Assembly: GCF_900110555.1 (NCBI RefSeq)
Contig: NZ_FOEE01000014.1
Location: 1-64,000 of the forward strand
Source of the DNA: Trujillonella endophytica
GTDB taxonomy: Bacteria > Actinomycetota > Actinomycetes > Mycobacteriales > Geodermatophilaceae
Direction of reading: 5' to 3'
DNA length: 64,000 nucleotides
This document shows, one piece after another, positions 16,968 to 25,057 of the stretch. Below the pieces are notes generated by a model that made no database searches, was not told where the DNA came from, and was given only the letters and a program-made list of their open reading frames with translations. The first letter of the stretch is position 1. Every line of letters starts with the position of its first letter. The position numbers and the translations under genes are program-made.

Positions 16968-17336
16968 GTGCCGAACGACGTCGATCCGCGGCCGAGCGCG
17001 GGAGCCCGGAGCGGAACCCCCTGCACCCGTCGAACGGCGGGGCACACCCCCCACCGCGCCACGATCCTGCTGTGTCACACGGGCGCGCTCGCCGAGTGGC
17101 GGTCGGTGTTCGTCCTCGGCGTGGACGACGGCGGGGTGACCCTCGCCGACGGCGACGAGCTCGTGCGCTTCACCACCCACGACCACGCCGATCTGGCGCG
17201 GGCCGTGACCGACGCCGGCCCGCAGGCGCACCTCAACACGCGGTTCGGCTACCTCTTCCTCGCCTCGTGGCCGCGCGACCCCGAGGCCGTGTTCTCGCTG
17301 TGCCCCGCGGACCAGCCCTGCCCCCCGTGCGGCTGA
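16968..17336 (+). CDS. small protein with cysteine-rich tail
   Basis: 122 residues from GTG 16968, chosen because GGAGG ends four bases before it. The first 45 residues are Arg/Thr/Pro-rich and probably disordered. The remainder is compact and folded-looking (SVFVLGVDDGGVTLADGDELVRF, then FGYLFLASWP) and ends CPADQPCPPCG, a cluster of cysteines suggesting metal binding or a disulphide. No family recognised. Its end is duplicated in tandem after the stop and is followed by a strong terminator, as for the gene at 7082. Confidence 0.6.
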   Translation: MPNDVDPRPSAGARSGTPCTRRTAGHTPHRATILLCHTGALAEWRSVFVLGVDDGGVTLADGDELVRFTTHDHADLARAVTDAGPQAHLNTRFGYLFLASWPRDPEAVFSLCPADQPCPPCG

Positions 17337-17364
17337 GCGCCCCGGAACGGCTGAGCGCCCCGGA
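17331..17364 (+). repeat. tandem duplication of a gene end including its stop
   Basis: ggctgagcgccccgga occurs at 17331-17346 and 17349-17364, period 18, so a second in-frame TGA follows the real stop. The second copy runs into the terminator stem. Confidence 0.9.
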
Positions 17365-17399
17365 GCCCCGGTAGCAGCGCGGCTACCGGGGCTCCGGGG
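17358..17399. terminator. bidirectional hairpin terminator
   Basis: A perfect 18-bp stem (17358-17375 against 17382-17399) with a six-base loop lies between the convergent ends of the small gene (17336) and the NlpC/P60 gene (17427). Confidence 0.9.
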
Positions 17400-17426
17400 T
17401 CACGACCCGGGCGATGGGGCCGCGAC

Positions 17427-17963
17427 TCAGGCGACCCGGGTCGCGCCGACGAAGCCGGGCATCGAACCGGCCCACACCACCGAGACGGGCCTGCCCGGGG
17501 TGGACGCGTGGACCATCATCCCGTCGCCGATGTACATCGCGACGTGGCTGACCGGGCTGTAATAGAAGAGCAGGTCGCCGGGCTGCAGGCTCCACAGGCC
17601 GACGGGGGTGCCCATCCTCGACTGCATCCGCGAGGAGTGCGGCAGGCTGATCCCCGCCGACGCGTACGCGAACTGGGTCAGCCCCGAGCAGTCGAAGCTG
17701 TTCGGGCCACCACCGCCCCAGACATAGGGCTTGCCGACCTGGGCCAGCGCGGTGGCGACGGCCCGCTGGGCCGCCGGGGTGGGGGCCACGACGCTGAGCA
17801 CCGACGACGGCACCGCCGTCGGCACGGCGGCGGGTACGGCGGCGGGTACGGCCAGGGCCGTGGTGGGGGTGAGGGCGATGCCGGCTCCGGCGACGAGGGC
17901 GATGACGGCGCCTCGGGCGGTGCGGGACGTGCGGCGGGACAGGGTGATGCGACTGGTCGTCAT
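17427..17963 (-). CDS. secreted NlpC/P60 cell-wall peptidase
   Basis: 178 residues. An N-terminal signal peptide with Arg-rich start, hydrophobic core (ALVAGAGIAL) and Ala-type cleavage region leads into VPAA-type repeats. The NlpC/P60 domain follows: catalytic C92 in FDCSGLTQFAYASAG, H140 in SHVAMYIGDG and H152. It cuts peptide cross-bridges in peptidoglycan outside the cell. There is no separate cell-wall-binding module, so it is a minimal secreted form. The ATG at 17963 follows GAGGAG. The leader carries a c-di-AMP riboswitch, the standard control for such hydrolases in actinomycetes. Confidence 0.93.
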   Translation of the reverse strand: MTTSRITLSRRTSRTARGAVIALVAGAGIALTPTTALAVPAAVPAAVPTAVPSSVLSVVAPTPAAQRAVATALAQVGKPYVWGGGGPNSFDCSGLTQFAYASAGISLPHSSRMQSRMGTPVGLWSLQPGDLLFYYSPVSHVAMYIGDGMMVHASTPGRPVSVVWAGSMPGFVGATRVA

Positions 17964-17984
17964 GGACGACGGTTCTCCTCAGGT

Positions 17985-18150
17985 CTCCGTGCTCCGCCTA
18001 CCGGGTCAGCTGACGGGTTCGGGCGCAGGAAGTCGCCCGGCCTGCCCGGGACGTGGTCCCGGGCACGGCTTCACCCCAGTGGTTCGGTGGGTCCCCGGCC
18101 CGGCGCGGCAGGCTGCACGCGCCTGATTCGGCGGTTCCCGTGAGTGGCGC
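17985..18150 (-). promoter_or_regulatory. ydaO-yuaA (cyclic di-AMP) riboswitch
   Basis: Read on the minus strand, the leader of the NlpC/P60 gene has the conserved blocks of this class in order: gggaaccgccgaatc, ccggggacccacc, ggggtgaagccg, then cgcccgaacccgtcagct and gacccggtaggcgg, followed by GAGGAG and the ATG at 17963. The blocks and the downstream cell-wall hydrolase are the usual combination. c-di-AMP binding normally turns the gene off. End coordinates are approximate. Confidence 0.88.
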
Positions 18151-18490
18151 CATTTCTCGGCGTCGTTGTGCGGCCTCACGGACGGCGCGAACGCTAGGTC
18201 GGCTCCCGGACGGCGCCAACTCGGCGGACGGTCGGACACGCCTGCCTGCAGCGAGCGGGGGTCGGCGTGTCCCGGACATGGATCGCCGTCCTGGCCAGCG
18301 CGGACCACCGACCGAGCCAACGGAGCCGGAAACGGATCGGACGAATTCCGGACACGCCGCGCCGGCACCACGCAGCGTTGCAGTTCGTTGTCGTCACGTC
18401 GTCGTAGCGCCCCGGGGATTGACCCGGTCCCCACCCGGGCACACGACAGGTCAACCGACCCACGACAGACCACTGGCACGAGGAGGACCC

Positions 18491-18649
18491 ATGCCCGGCA
18501 TGTTCCGGAAGCTCATCGCCTCGGGCGTAGCTGCAAAGCTCGTCCAGGAGGCCCGCAAGCCGCAGAACCAGGAGAAGGCCAAGCAGCTGTTCGCCCAGCT
18601 CCAGCAGAAGCGCAAGGGCGGCGGAACCCCCCGCGGCCACGCCCGCTGA
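18491..18649 (+). CDS. small basic protein
   Basis: 52 residues from ATG 18491 with a strong AGGAGGA ten bases upstream. The protein is Lys/Gln-rich (MPGMFRKLIASGVAAKLVQEAR, then QEKAKQLFAQLQQKRK) and probably forms one amphipathic helix with a basic glycine tail. It has its own terminator. The ribosome site makes it a real gene; it may bind nucleic acid or a membrane surface, but no function can be assigned. Confidence 0.7.
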   Translation: MPGMFRKLIASGVAAKLVQEARKPQNQEKAKQLFAQLQQKRKGGGTPRGHAR

Positions 18650-18667
18650 CCCTCCGCACCACGCACG

Positions 18668-18703
18668 GCGACCCCCGCCCGGCAGCCGCCGGGCGGGGGT
18701 CGC
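18668..18703. terminator. bidirectional hairpin terminator
   Basis: A 16-bp perfect stem (18668-18683 with 18688-18703) and four-base loop lies between the small gene and the convergent PHA synthase gene. Confidence 0.88.
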
Positions 18704-18717
18704 TCGCGTCTCTGCAC

Positions 18718-20388
18718 TCAGTTCGGCGAGCGGTCCAGCACGTAGAGCCCCGGGGCCGCGTCGAGAGCCGGGTGCCGCTCGCTGCCGAGCGTCGCCGGCG
18801 CGGGCACGCGCGGCCCGGAGCGCACCGCCGTCCACTCGGCCCAGGTCTCCCACCAGCTGCCGGACCGCTCCTCGGCGCCGGCCCGCCACTCCTCGGGGTC
18901 GGCGACGGCCTCACCCCCGACCCAGTGCCGCGCCTTCGGGTTGCCGGGCGGGTTCACCAGGCTCTGCACGTGCCCGCCGTTGCTCAGCACGAAGGTGCTC
19001 GGGCCCGACAGCAGCCGCGACGTCCGGTAGCAGCCGCGCCACGGGGTGAGGTGGTCGGTGATCGCACCTGTCACGAACGTCGGCACGGTGATCTCGCCCA
19101 GGTCGACCGGTGACCCCAGCACGGTCAGCGCCCCGGGCCGCACGAGGGTGTTGTCCCGGAAGAAGTCGAGGAACTGCGCGTGCAGCCGGGCGGGCAGGTT
19201 CGGCGCGTCGGCGTTCCACGCGAGGACGTCGAAGGAGGGCACCGGCTCGCCGTGGAGCCACTGCGACACCAGGCCGTCGAAGACCAGGTCGTTCGGCTTC
19301 ATGAAGCTGAACACCGAGCCGAGCGACTTCCCGCCCAGCACGCCGCGCGTCCCCGAGGCACGCCGCGCCAGGCCGGTCACCCACTTGCCGGCGAACGCGC
19401 CGATCGGCGCGCGCTCGCCGAAGTCCAGCAGCGTGACGCCGTACGCGGCGCTGTGCACGCTGGTGTCCTCGTGGGCGGCCAGGTGGTTCAGCAGCAGGGT
19501 CTGCAGGATCCCGCCGGCGCAGAAGCCGACCGTGTTGACGTCGGGTGAGCCGGTCACCTGCCGCACCACCGCGACCGCCCGGCGCAGCCGCTCGGTGTAG
19601 GTGTCGAGGTTCCAGTGCGCGTCCTTCTTGCCCGGGTTCCGCCAGCTGACGATGAAGGTCTGGAAGCCCTTGCCGACGGCGTGCTCGACGAAGCTGCGGC
19701 CGGCGCGCAGGTCCAGCAGGTAGTAGCGGTTGATCACGGGCGGGACGACCAGCAGCGGCCGCGCGTGCACCTCGGCGGTCGTCGGCGCGTACTGGAGGAT
19801 CTCGACGACGTCGTCCCGGTAGACGACGGCGCCGCGCGTGGTGGCCAGGTTCCGGCCGACGGCGAAGGCGGCGGGATCGCACAGCGCCGGCAGCCCGCCG
19901 TTCTCCCGGAGATCGGTGAGCATCGCGCTCAGGCCGCGGACGACGCTCCGCCCTCCGGTGTCCAGCGCCTTCTTCAGCGCCGCCGGGTTGCCCAGCAGCG
20001 TGTTCGTCGGGGACGCGGCGGCGGTCAGCGCGCGGACGGCGAAGCGGGCCCGCTCCACCTCGCGCCAGCCGGCCCCGCCGGCCTCGTACCGGTCGACCAG
20101 CCGCTCCAGGGAGGCGCTCCACGCGAGGTATCCCTGCCCCAGCCGGCGGTAGCCGGGATGGCCCGTCCACGCGGAGTCGGCGAACCGCTTGTCGGTCACG
20201 GCCTCGGCGTTCCCCACGGCGATGTGCGCGAGTTCCCGCGCCAGCCGGGCCGTCTCCGCGCCGACGGCGACGGAGCCCGCGAGAGCGGCGGGGCCGCGGC
20301 GGCGGGGCTCGGGCTCCGGAGTGCCCGGCACCGGCTCCGGTCGGGTGGTGGGGGTCGTTCCGGTCGATGGGTGCTGGACTGCCGTCAC
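18718..20388 (-). CDS. phaC: poly(3-hydroxyalkanoate) synthase
   Basis: 556 residues from GTG 20388 (GGAG eight bases upstream), matching PhaC length. It polymerises hydroxyacyl-CoA to storage polyester at the granule surface. The PhaC N-terminal domain is followed by an alpha/beta hydrolase core with VGFCAGG near 287 (nucleophile Cys in the lipase-box position), Asp in ITDHLTPW near 444 and His in GGHVQS near 473. All three catalytic residues are present. No phaA, phaB or phasin gene adjoins it. A dyad at 20477-20490 lies upstream and may be an operator. Confidence 0.92.
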   Translation of the reverse strand: MTAVQHPSTGTTPTTRPEPVPGTPEPEPRRRGPAALAGSVAVGAETARLARELAHIAVGNAEAVTDKRFADSAWTGHPGYRRLGQGYLAWSASLERLVDRYEAGGAGWREVERARFAVRALTAAASPTNTLLGNPAALKKALDTGGRSVVRGLSAMLTDLRENGGLPALCDPAAFAVGRNLATTRGAVVYRDDVVEILQYAPTTAEVHARPLLVVPPVINRYYLLDLRAGRSFVEHAVGKGFQTFIVSWRNPGKKDAHWNLDTYTERLRRAVAVVRQVTGSPDVNTVGFCAGGILQTLLLNHLAAHEDTSVHSAAYGVTLLDFGERAPIGAFAGKWVTGLARRASGTRGVLGGKSLGSVFSFMKPNDLVFDGLVSQWLHGEPVPSFDVLAWNADAPNLPARLHAQFLDFFRDNTLVRPGALTVLGSPVDLGEITVPTFVTGAITDHLTPWRGCYRTSRLLSGPSTFVLSNGGHVQSLVNPPGNPKARHWVGGEAVADPEEWRAGAEERSGSWWETWAEWTAVRSGPRVPAPATLGSERHPALDAAPGLYVLDRSPN

Positions 20389-20476
20389 GCCGTCTCCATT
20401 CGTCGGTGCCGCTGACGCTAGGGAGGGACGGCCCACCCCGTACCGGGCCTTAGGGCCCAGTCTGGTAAAGGGATGT

Positions 20477-20490
20477 GTCACAGGTGTGAC
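20477..20490. promoter_or_regulatory. dyad upstream of phaC
   Basis: gtcaca-gg-tgtgac is a perfect dyad about 90 bases upstream of the phaC start. It is CRP-like in its half-site bases but with much shorter spacing. Candidate operator only. Confidence 0.3.
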
Positions 20491-20541
20491 GGTGCCCTCA
20501 CGAACGCGGCACGCGCCGGAGAAATCCCGGTGAGGGCGCCG

Positions 20542-21441
20542 TCAGGGCCGGCCGGCGTGGGCGACGCCCACCTCGGTCGAGACGAGTACGGCCTCCCGGA
20601 CCGGCGCCCGGTTGTGCTCGTAGAAGTCCGGCGCGCAGCACATGAGCAGGGTCCGGCCGTCCTCGCCGCCGAGCATGCAGGCGAACACACCCATGCCGTC
20701 GGGCGCGGCCACGGACTCCACGATCGACCCGCCCGGCGCGATCCGGGCGACCCGGCCGCCGACCGCGTCGGCCGACCAGATGTGGCCCTCGGCGTCCAGC
20801 GCGCAGCCGTCCGGGGCGACGACGACCTGGCCGAGCACCTCCTCGGTGGTCCGCCCGGTGACCTCCGGACCGAGGATCGCCCACTCGTGCCGGTTGGACA
20901 GCGAGCCGTCGGGGCCGAGGTCGAACGCCGTGTACCGGTTGCCGAGGGTCTCGCCGACGACGAGCGTGCCGCCGTCCGGGGTGATGACCGCGCCGTTGGG
21001 GAACTGCAGCCCGTCCGCCACGACGGTCACCGAGCCGTCGGGGTCCACGCGCTTGAGCGTGGCGGCGTGCGCGTCGCCGCCGCCCATCAGGTCGAAGCCG
21101 AAGTCGCCGACGAACACCCGCCCCTGCGCGTCGACCACGAGGTCGTTGAGGTGCCCGCCGCAGTGCTCGCCCAGGTCGGCGTACGTGGACAGCTCGCCGT
21201 CGGCGAAGCGGAGCAGCCGGTGGTCCTTCATCGACACGACCACGAGCGAGCCGTCGGCCAGCCAGCCGAGCCCCGAGGGCTGGTTCTCCACCTCGAAGAG
21301 GACCGTCTCCCGGCCGTCGGGCGTCACCCGGCTCACCGTGTGCCGGTAGAAATCCGACACCCACCAGGTGCCGTCGCGCCAGCGCGGGCCCTCGAAGAAC
21401 CCGCCACCCGTCAGGACCGTCCGCAGCTCTCGTTCCGCCAT
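20542..21441 (-). CDS. SMP-30/gluconolactonase-family protein
   Basis: 299 residues from ATG 21441. Six-bladed propeller lactonase family: GGFFEGPRWRDGTWWVSDF with the metal Glu near residue 18, the HLNDLVVDAQGRVFVGD strand with the Asn/Asp metal pair near 110, and FPNGAVITPDGGTLVV near 155. Members hydrolyse sugar lactones or other esters with a divalent metal. It lies ten bases after an SRPBCC-protein gene, so the two form an operon. The substrate is not clear from sequence. Confidence 0.88.
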   Translation of the reverse strand: MAERELRTVLTGGGFFEGPRWRDGTWWVSDFYRHTVSRVTPDGRETVLFEVENQPSGLGWLADGSLVVVSMKDHRLLRFADGELSTYADLGEHCGGHLNDLVVDAQGRVFVGDFGFDLMGGGDAHAATLKRVDPDGSVTVVADGLQFPNGAVITPDGGTLVVGETLGNRYTAFDLGPDGSLSNRHEWAILGPEVTGRTTEEVLGQVVVAPDGCALDAEGHIWSADAVGGRVARIAPGGSIVESVAAPDGMGVFACMLGGEDGRTLLMCCAPDFYEHNRAPVREAVLVSTEVGVAHAGRP

Positions 21442-21451
21442 GTCGCGGACC

Positions 21452-21928
21452 CTAGGACCGGCGCTGCTCCGCGGCCCGGCGGACGCCCGCGAGCATCCGC
21501 CGGACCGCGAGGGCGTGCCCGCCGGTGCCGACCACGGCCAGCCGGTACAGCCGCCCGTGCGCGCCGGGGAACGCCCCGCGGCTCTCCAGCCGCACCCGCG
21601 TACCGCCGGCACCTGGCTCCCCGTCCACCGGCTCCAGCCGGACGACGATGCCGTACCGGGAGAACCGGTGCCGGCCGGCGACGACGAGCAGTCGGGGCTC
21701 TGCGGCCGCCACGATCCGGAAGCCCGGCACGGTGGAGCCGACGGTCGGCCGGTCCCAGCCGGACGTCGTTGCCGGCTCGCAGCCGAGCACCCGCGCGGCC
21801 GCGGCGGCCGCCGGCGCGGCGAAGGTGGTGTGCAGCATCGTGAGCACGGCACGCCAGGCGGTTCCGGGCGGCGCCGCGACCGTGACGGCGTGCTCGTCGA
21901 TCCGCGGCAGCTCCTCCAGCGGCGGCAT
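21452..21928 (-). CDS. SRPBCC-family (polyketide cyclase-like) protein
   Basis: 158 residues. It begins EHAVTVAAPPGTAWRAVLTML, the typical first strand and helix of a START/SRPBCC fold, with later strands FRIVAAAEPRLLVVAGRHRFSRYGIVVRLEP. It is a small hydrophobic-ligand-binding fold with no catalytic motif visible. It is the first gene of a two-gene operon with the SMP-30-like lactonase. Probably binds or modifies a small molecule, unidentified. Confidence 0.75.
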   Translation of the reverse strand: MPPLEELPRIDEHAVTVAAPPGTAWRAVLTMLHTTFAAPAAAAAARVLGCEPATTSGWDRPTVGSTVPGFRIVAAAEPRLLVVAGRHRFSRYGIVVRLEPVDGEPGAGGTRVRLESRGAFPGAHGRLYRLAVVGTGGHALAVRRMLAGVRRAAEQRRS

Positions 21929-21964
21929 CGCGCCACCGTAGGGCCGCCGGTTCCTCGGGCGGCG

Positions 21965-22004
21965 CGCCCGTGCTCTGCGTCCACCGGTACGCAGAGCACG
22001 GGCG
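21965..22004 (-). terminator. hairpin terminator of a lost gene
   Basis: A perfect 16-bp stem (21965-21980 with 21989-22004) lies 25 bases past the stop of the minus-strand gene remnant at 22029 and upstream of the SRPBCC gene, so it insulates that operon. Confidence 0.85.
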
Positions 22005-22028
22005 AGCGGGGAGAAGAGCGACCGGCGG

Positions 22029-22119
22029 TCAGGCCGAGAACTGCTGCTCGCCGATCACCGACAGCAACTGCAGCTTCTCCGCGGCCTCCGAGCCGGGCGC
22101 CGCGGTCAGCACCAGCCTG
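22029..22119 (-). pseudogene. 3-prime remnant of an unidentified gene
   Basis: The minus strand reads RRLVLTAAPGSEAAEKLQLL then SVIGEQQFSA and a stop, followed by a proper terminator. The peptide looks like a real C-terminus, but the frame has no start and upstream sequence belongs to a different gene end. Identity unknown. Confidence 0.4.
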
Positions 22120-22185
22120 CGCCGGGCCGAGGCCGAGGGCCGCTACGCCGACGTCCTCGCCGGGCTGTCCGCCCTCCCCGCCTGA
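22120..22185 (+). pseudogene. 3-prime remnant of a second unidentified gene
   Basis: The plus strand reads LRRAEAEGRYADVLAGLSAL PA and a stop just before cobU. It looks like a true C-terminal helix, but upstream codons are antisense to the remnant at 22029. The two ends meet at about 22120, consistent with a deletion between convergent genes. Confidence 0.35.
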
Positions 22186-22206
22186 GCGCCGGTAGCGTCG
22201 CGCGGC

Positions 22207-22755
22207 GTGAGGCTGCCGCGACGTCCTCGGCGCGTGCTGGTTCTCGGCGGTGCCCGCTCGGGCAAGTCCCGGTACGCCGAGGAGCTGCTGGGCCGGGCCA
22301 GGGACGTCGACTACGTCGCCTGCGGGCTCGTGCCCGGCGGGGACGACGCCGAGTGGGCCGACCGCGTGGCGCTGCACCGCGCCCGCCGCCCGGTCACGTG
22401 GCGCACCGTCGAGACCGTCGACCTGCCGCCGGTGCTGGCGACCACGGGCCCGCCGGTGCTCCTGGACTGCCTCACCACCTGGCTGGCCCGCGCCATGGAC
22501 GACTGCGGCGTCTGGGCCGGCACCCCCGGCGCGGATGACCGGCTGGCCGCGGGGGTCGACGCCGCCGTCGACGCCTGGGCCACCGGACGACGGCGGGTGG
22601 TCGCGGTCAGCAACGAGGTCGGCAGCGGGGTGGTGCCGGCGACCGCGTCGGGACGCCGGTTCCGCGACGAGCTCGGCGTCCTCAACACCCGGTTCGCCGC
22701 CGCGGCCGACCGGGTGGTCCTCGTGACCGCCGGCCTGCCCCGGCGCCTGCGCTGA
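22207..22755 (+). CDS. cobU: adenosylcobinamide kinase / guanylyltransferase
   Basis: 182 residues from GTG 22207. Phosphorylates adenosylcobinamide and then transfers GMP in late cobalamin assembly. P-loop GGARSGKS lies at 14-21; VSNEVGSGVVPATASGRRFRDELG near 137-160 is the family-defining block with E139; LLDCLTTWLAR near 95 is also typical. The length matches CobU/CobP. No cobS, cobT or cobalamin riboswitch is adjacent, so it is separated from the rest of its pathway here. Confidence 0.93.
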   Translation: MRLPRRPRRVLVLGGARSGKSRYAEELLGRARDVDYVACGLVPGGDDAEWADRVALHRARRPVTWRTVETVDLPPVLATTGPPVLLDCLTTWLARAMDDCGVWAGTPGADDRLAAGVDAAVDAWATGRRRVVAVSNEVGSGVVPATASGRRFRDELGVLNTRFAAAADRVVLVTAGLPRRLR

Positions 22756-22781
22756 CGCCTCCCGGCTGACAGGCTGGGCGC

Positions 22782-24116
22782 GTGGGACACGGGGAGCGGG
22801 ACTGGGTCGAGCACGTGATCTGGTGGCACGTCTACCCGCTGGGCTTCGTCGGCGCCGAGCCGGAGGGCGATCCGGCCGCCCCCGTCGTCCACCGGCTGGG
22901 CCGGGTGACCGCGTGGCTGGACCACCTCCTGGAACTCGGCGCCTCCGGCCTGGCGCTCGGGCCCGTCTTCGCGTCCGGGACACACGGGTACGACACCGTC
23001 GACCACCTCCGGATCGACCCCCGCCTGGGCGACGACGCCGACCTCGACGCCCTGATCGCCGCCGCGCACGACCGCGGCATCCGCGTGCTGCTCGACGGCG
23101 TCTTCCACCACGTCGGCCGTGGCCATCCCGCGTTCCGGGCGGTGCTCGAGCAGGGGCCGGCAGCGCCGACCGCGTCCTGGTTCCGGCTGCGCTGGCCCGG
23201 CGGCCCCGAGGCCTGGCGCCCCGGCGTCGAGCCCGGCTACGACGACTTCGAGGGCCACTCGGCCCTCGTCGCGCTGGACCACGCCGAGCCCGCGGTCGTC
23301 GAGCACGTCGCCGAGGTCATGACGCACTGGCTCGACCGCGGTGTCGACGGCTGGCGCCTGGACGCCGCCTACGCCGTGCCGACGGCGTTCTGGGCGCAGG
23401 TGGCCGGGCGGGTGCGCGCCCGCCACCCCGGCGCCTACCTCATGGGCGAGGTCATCCACGGCGACTACCCACGCTTCGTCGCCGGGAGCGGCCTGGACTC
23501 GGTCACGCAGTACGAGCTGTGGAAGGCCGTCTGGAGCTCGCTCAACGACGCCAACCTGCACGAGCTCGCCCACGCGCTGCGCCGGCACGACTCCTTCGTC
23601 GAGCACTTCGTGCCGTACACGTTCCTCGGCAACCACGACGTCACCCGTATCGCCAGCCGGCTCACCGACCCCGCGCACCTGGCCCACGCGGTCGTCGTGC
23701 TGGCCACGGTCGCCGGCACCCCGGCGGTGTACGCCGGCGACGAGCACGCCTTCCGCGGGGTCAAGGAGGACCGCGCCGGTGGGGACGACGCCGTGCGGCC
23801 GGCCTTCCCCGACACCCCGCAGGAGCTCTCGCCGCTGGGCCTGCCCACGTTCGGCCTGCACCAGGAGCTGCTCGGGCTGCGCCGCCGGCACGCGTGGCTG
23901 CACGCCGCGCGGACCGAGGTGCTCGACGTCGCCAACGAGACGCTGGTCTACGCGTCGGCCGCACCGCAGGGCCGGCTGCTGGTCGCGCTCTCGACCGCGG
24001 CCGCCCCCGTGACCCTGCCGGCCCCCGGCGCGCGCGCCGTCCTGGCCGGCGCCGCCGAGCTCCGCGACGGGCGGGTCGTGCTGCCCGCCGGCGGCTGGGC
24101 GGTGCTCGGGGCATGA
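22782..24116 (+). CDS. GH13 alpha-amylase-family glycoside hydrolase
   Basis: 444 residues, GTG start, no signal peptide, so cytoplasmic. Four GH13 regions: DGVFHH (D105), GWRLDAAYA (nucleophile D near 194), GEVIHGDY (acid/base E near 222) and FLGNHD (D near 285). It probably acts on alpha-glucosides such as maltodextrin or trehalose-type oligosaccharides. First gene of a tightly overlapping operon (ATGA junctions) with an alpha/beta hydrolase and an epoxide hydrolase, an odd company for a glycosidase. Confidence 0.92.
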   Translation: MGHGERDWVEHVIWWHVYPLGFVGAEPEGDPAAPVVHRLGRVTAWLDHLLELGASGLALGPVFASGTHGYDTVDHLRIDPRLGDDADLDALIAAAHDRGIRVLLDGVFHHVGRGHPAFRAVLEQGPAAPTASWFRLRWPGGPEAWRPGVEPGYDDFEGHSALVALDHAEPAVVEHVAEVMTHWLDRGVDGWRLDAAYAVPTAFWAQVAGRVRARHPGAYLMGEVIHGDYPRFVAGSGLDSVTQYELWKAVWSSLNDANLHELAHALRRHDSFVEHFVPYTFLGNHDVTRIASRLTDPAHLAHAVVVLATVAGTPAVYAGDEHAFRGVKEDRAGGDDAVRPAFPDTPQELSPLGLPTFGLHQELLGLRRRHAWLHAARTEVLDVANETLVYASAAPQGRLLVALSTAAAPVTLPAPGARAVLAGAAELRDGRVVLPAGGWAVLGA

Positions 24117-25057
24117 GCGCGCCGGTGACCGTCGAGGTCGACGTCCGGGCGGTCGCGCCGCCCGGCGGGGCCCGGGCCGTCGTCGACGTGTTCCTGCCGC
24201 CGGCGGACGTCGGACCCGCCGGCACGCTGTGGTGGCTGCTGCCCGGTGGCGGCATGTCCCGGCGGTACTGGGACCTCGACCTGCCCGGCGCGGGCCTCGC
24301 CCGGTTCCTCGCCGCCCGCGGGCACGTCGCCGTGACCGTCGACCACCTGGGGGTGGGGGAGAGCAGCGTGCCCGACGACCCCTACGCGCTCACCGCGCAC
24401 GCGGTCGCCGACGTGAACGCCGCCGTCCTCCGGTCCGTCGCCGACGGGCTGCGGGCGGGCACCATCGGGCCGGAGCCGCTGCCCGGCCTGCGCACCGTGG
24501 GCGTCGGGCACTCGGCCGGGGCCGGGCTGCTGGTCACCCAGCAGGCGCGGCACGGTGGCTGCGAGGCCCTCGCCCTCCTCGGCTACGGCGGGCGCGGCAT
24601 GCCCGAGCAGCTCGATCCCGCGCTCGCCCGGTACGCCGACGACCCCGACGGCCTGCGTCGCGCCCTGCCCGGCCTGGTCCGCGACCGGTTCGGCACCGCC
24701 CTGCCCGACCTCGACCGGCGGCACGGGCGGGACCGGTCGGCCGAGCCGGGCGTCCCCGGCGCGCTGGCCCGCGCGAGCACCCCGCTGCTGGCGCTGGTCG
24801 GGCTGGCGGCGATGGTGCCCGGCAACGCCGCGGCGGAGATCGCCGCGCTCGACGTCCCGGTGCTCCTCGCGCACGGCGACCGGGAGATCGGCGCGCCGCT
24901 GGCCGAGGTCGCCCCGGAGTTCTGCGGCACCGGCGACCTCACGCTGTACCGGGTGACCGACTCCGGCCACCACCACGTCGTCGGCCCGCACCGCGGCCGG
25001 CTGTTCGACCGCCTGCTCGCCTGGGCCGGCGCCGTCCTGCCCCGAGGAGAGCGATGA
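24113..25057 (+). CDS. alpha/beta hydrolase
   Basis: 314 residues. Nucleophile elbow GHSAGA with S134; oxyanion region LLPGGGMSRRYW near 42; acid in AHGDREIG near 260; His in GHHHVVGP near 289. Serine esterase or lipase-like, substrate unknown. Its ATG overlaps the GH13 stop, and its own stop overlaps the epoxide hydrolase start (ATGA both times), so the three are co-translated. Confidence 0.85.
   Translation: MSAPVTVEVDVRAVAPPGGARAVVDVFLPPADVGPAGTLWWLLPGGGMSRRYWDLDLPGAGLARFLAARGHVAVTVDHLGVGESSVPDDPYALTAHAVADVNAAVLRSVADGLRAGTIGPEPLPGLRTVGVGHSAGAGLLVTQQARHGGCEALALLGYGGRGMPEQLDPALARYADDPDGLRRALPGLVRDRFGTALPDLDRRHGRDRSAEPGVPGALARASTPLLALVGLAAMVPGNAAAEIAALDVPVLLAHGDREIGAPLAEVAPEFCGTGDLTLYRVTDSGHHHVVGPHRGRLFDRLLAWAGAVLPRGER

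Noticed and set aside
22196-22206. Cobalamin riboswitch before cobU
   Set aside because: Only 11 bases lie between the upstream remnant and the start; no B12-box sequence is present.
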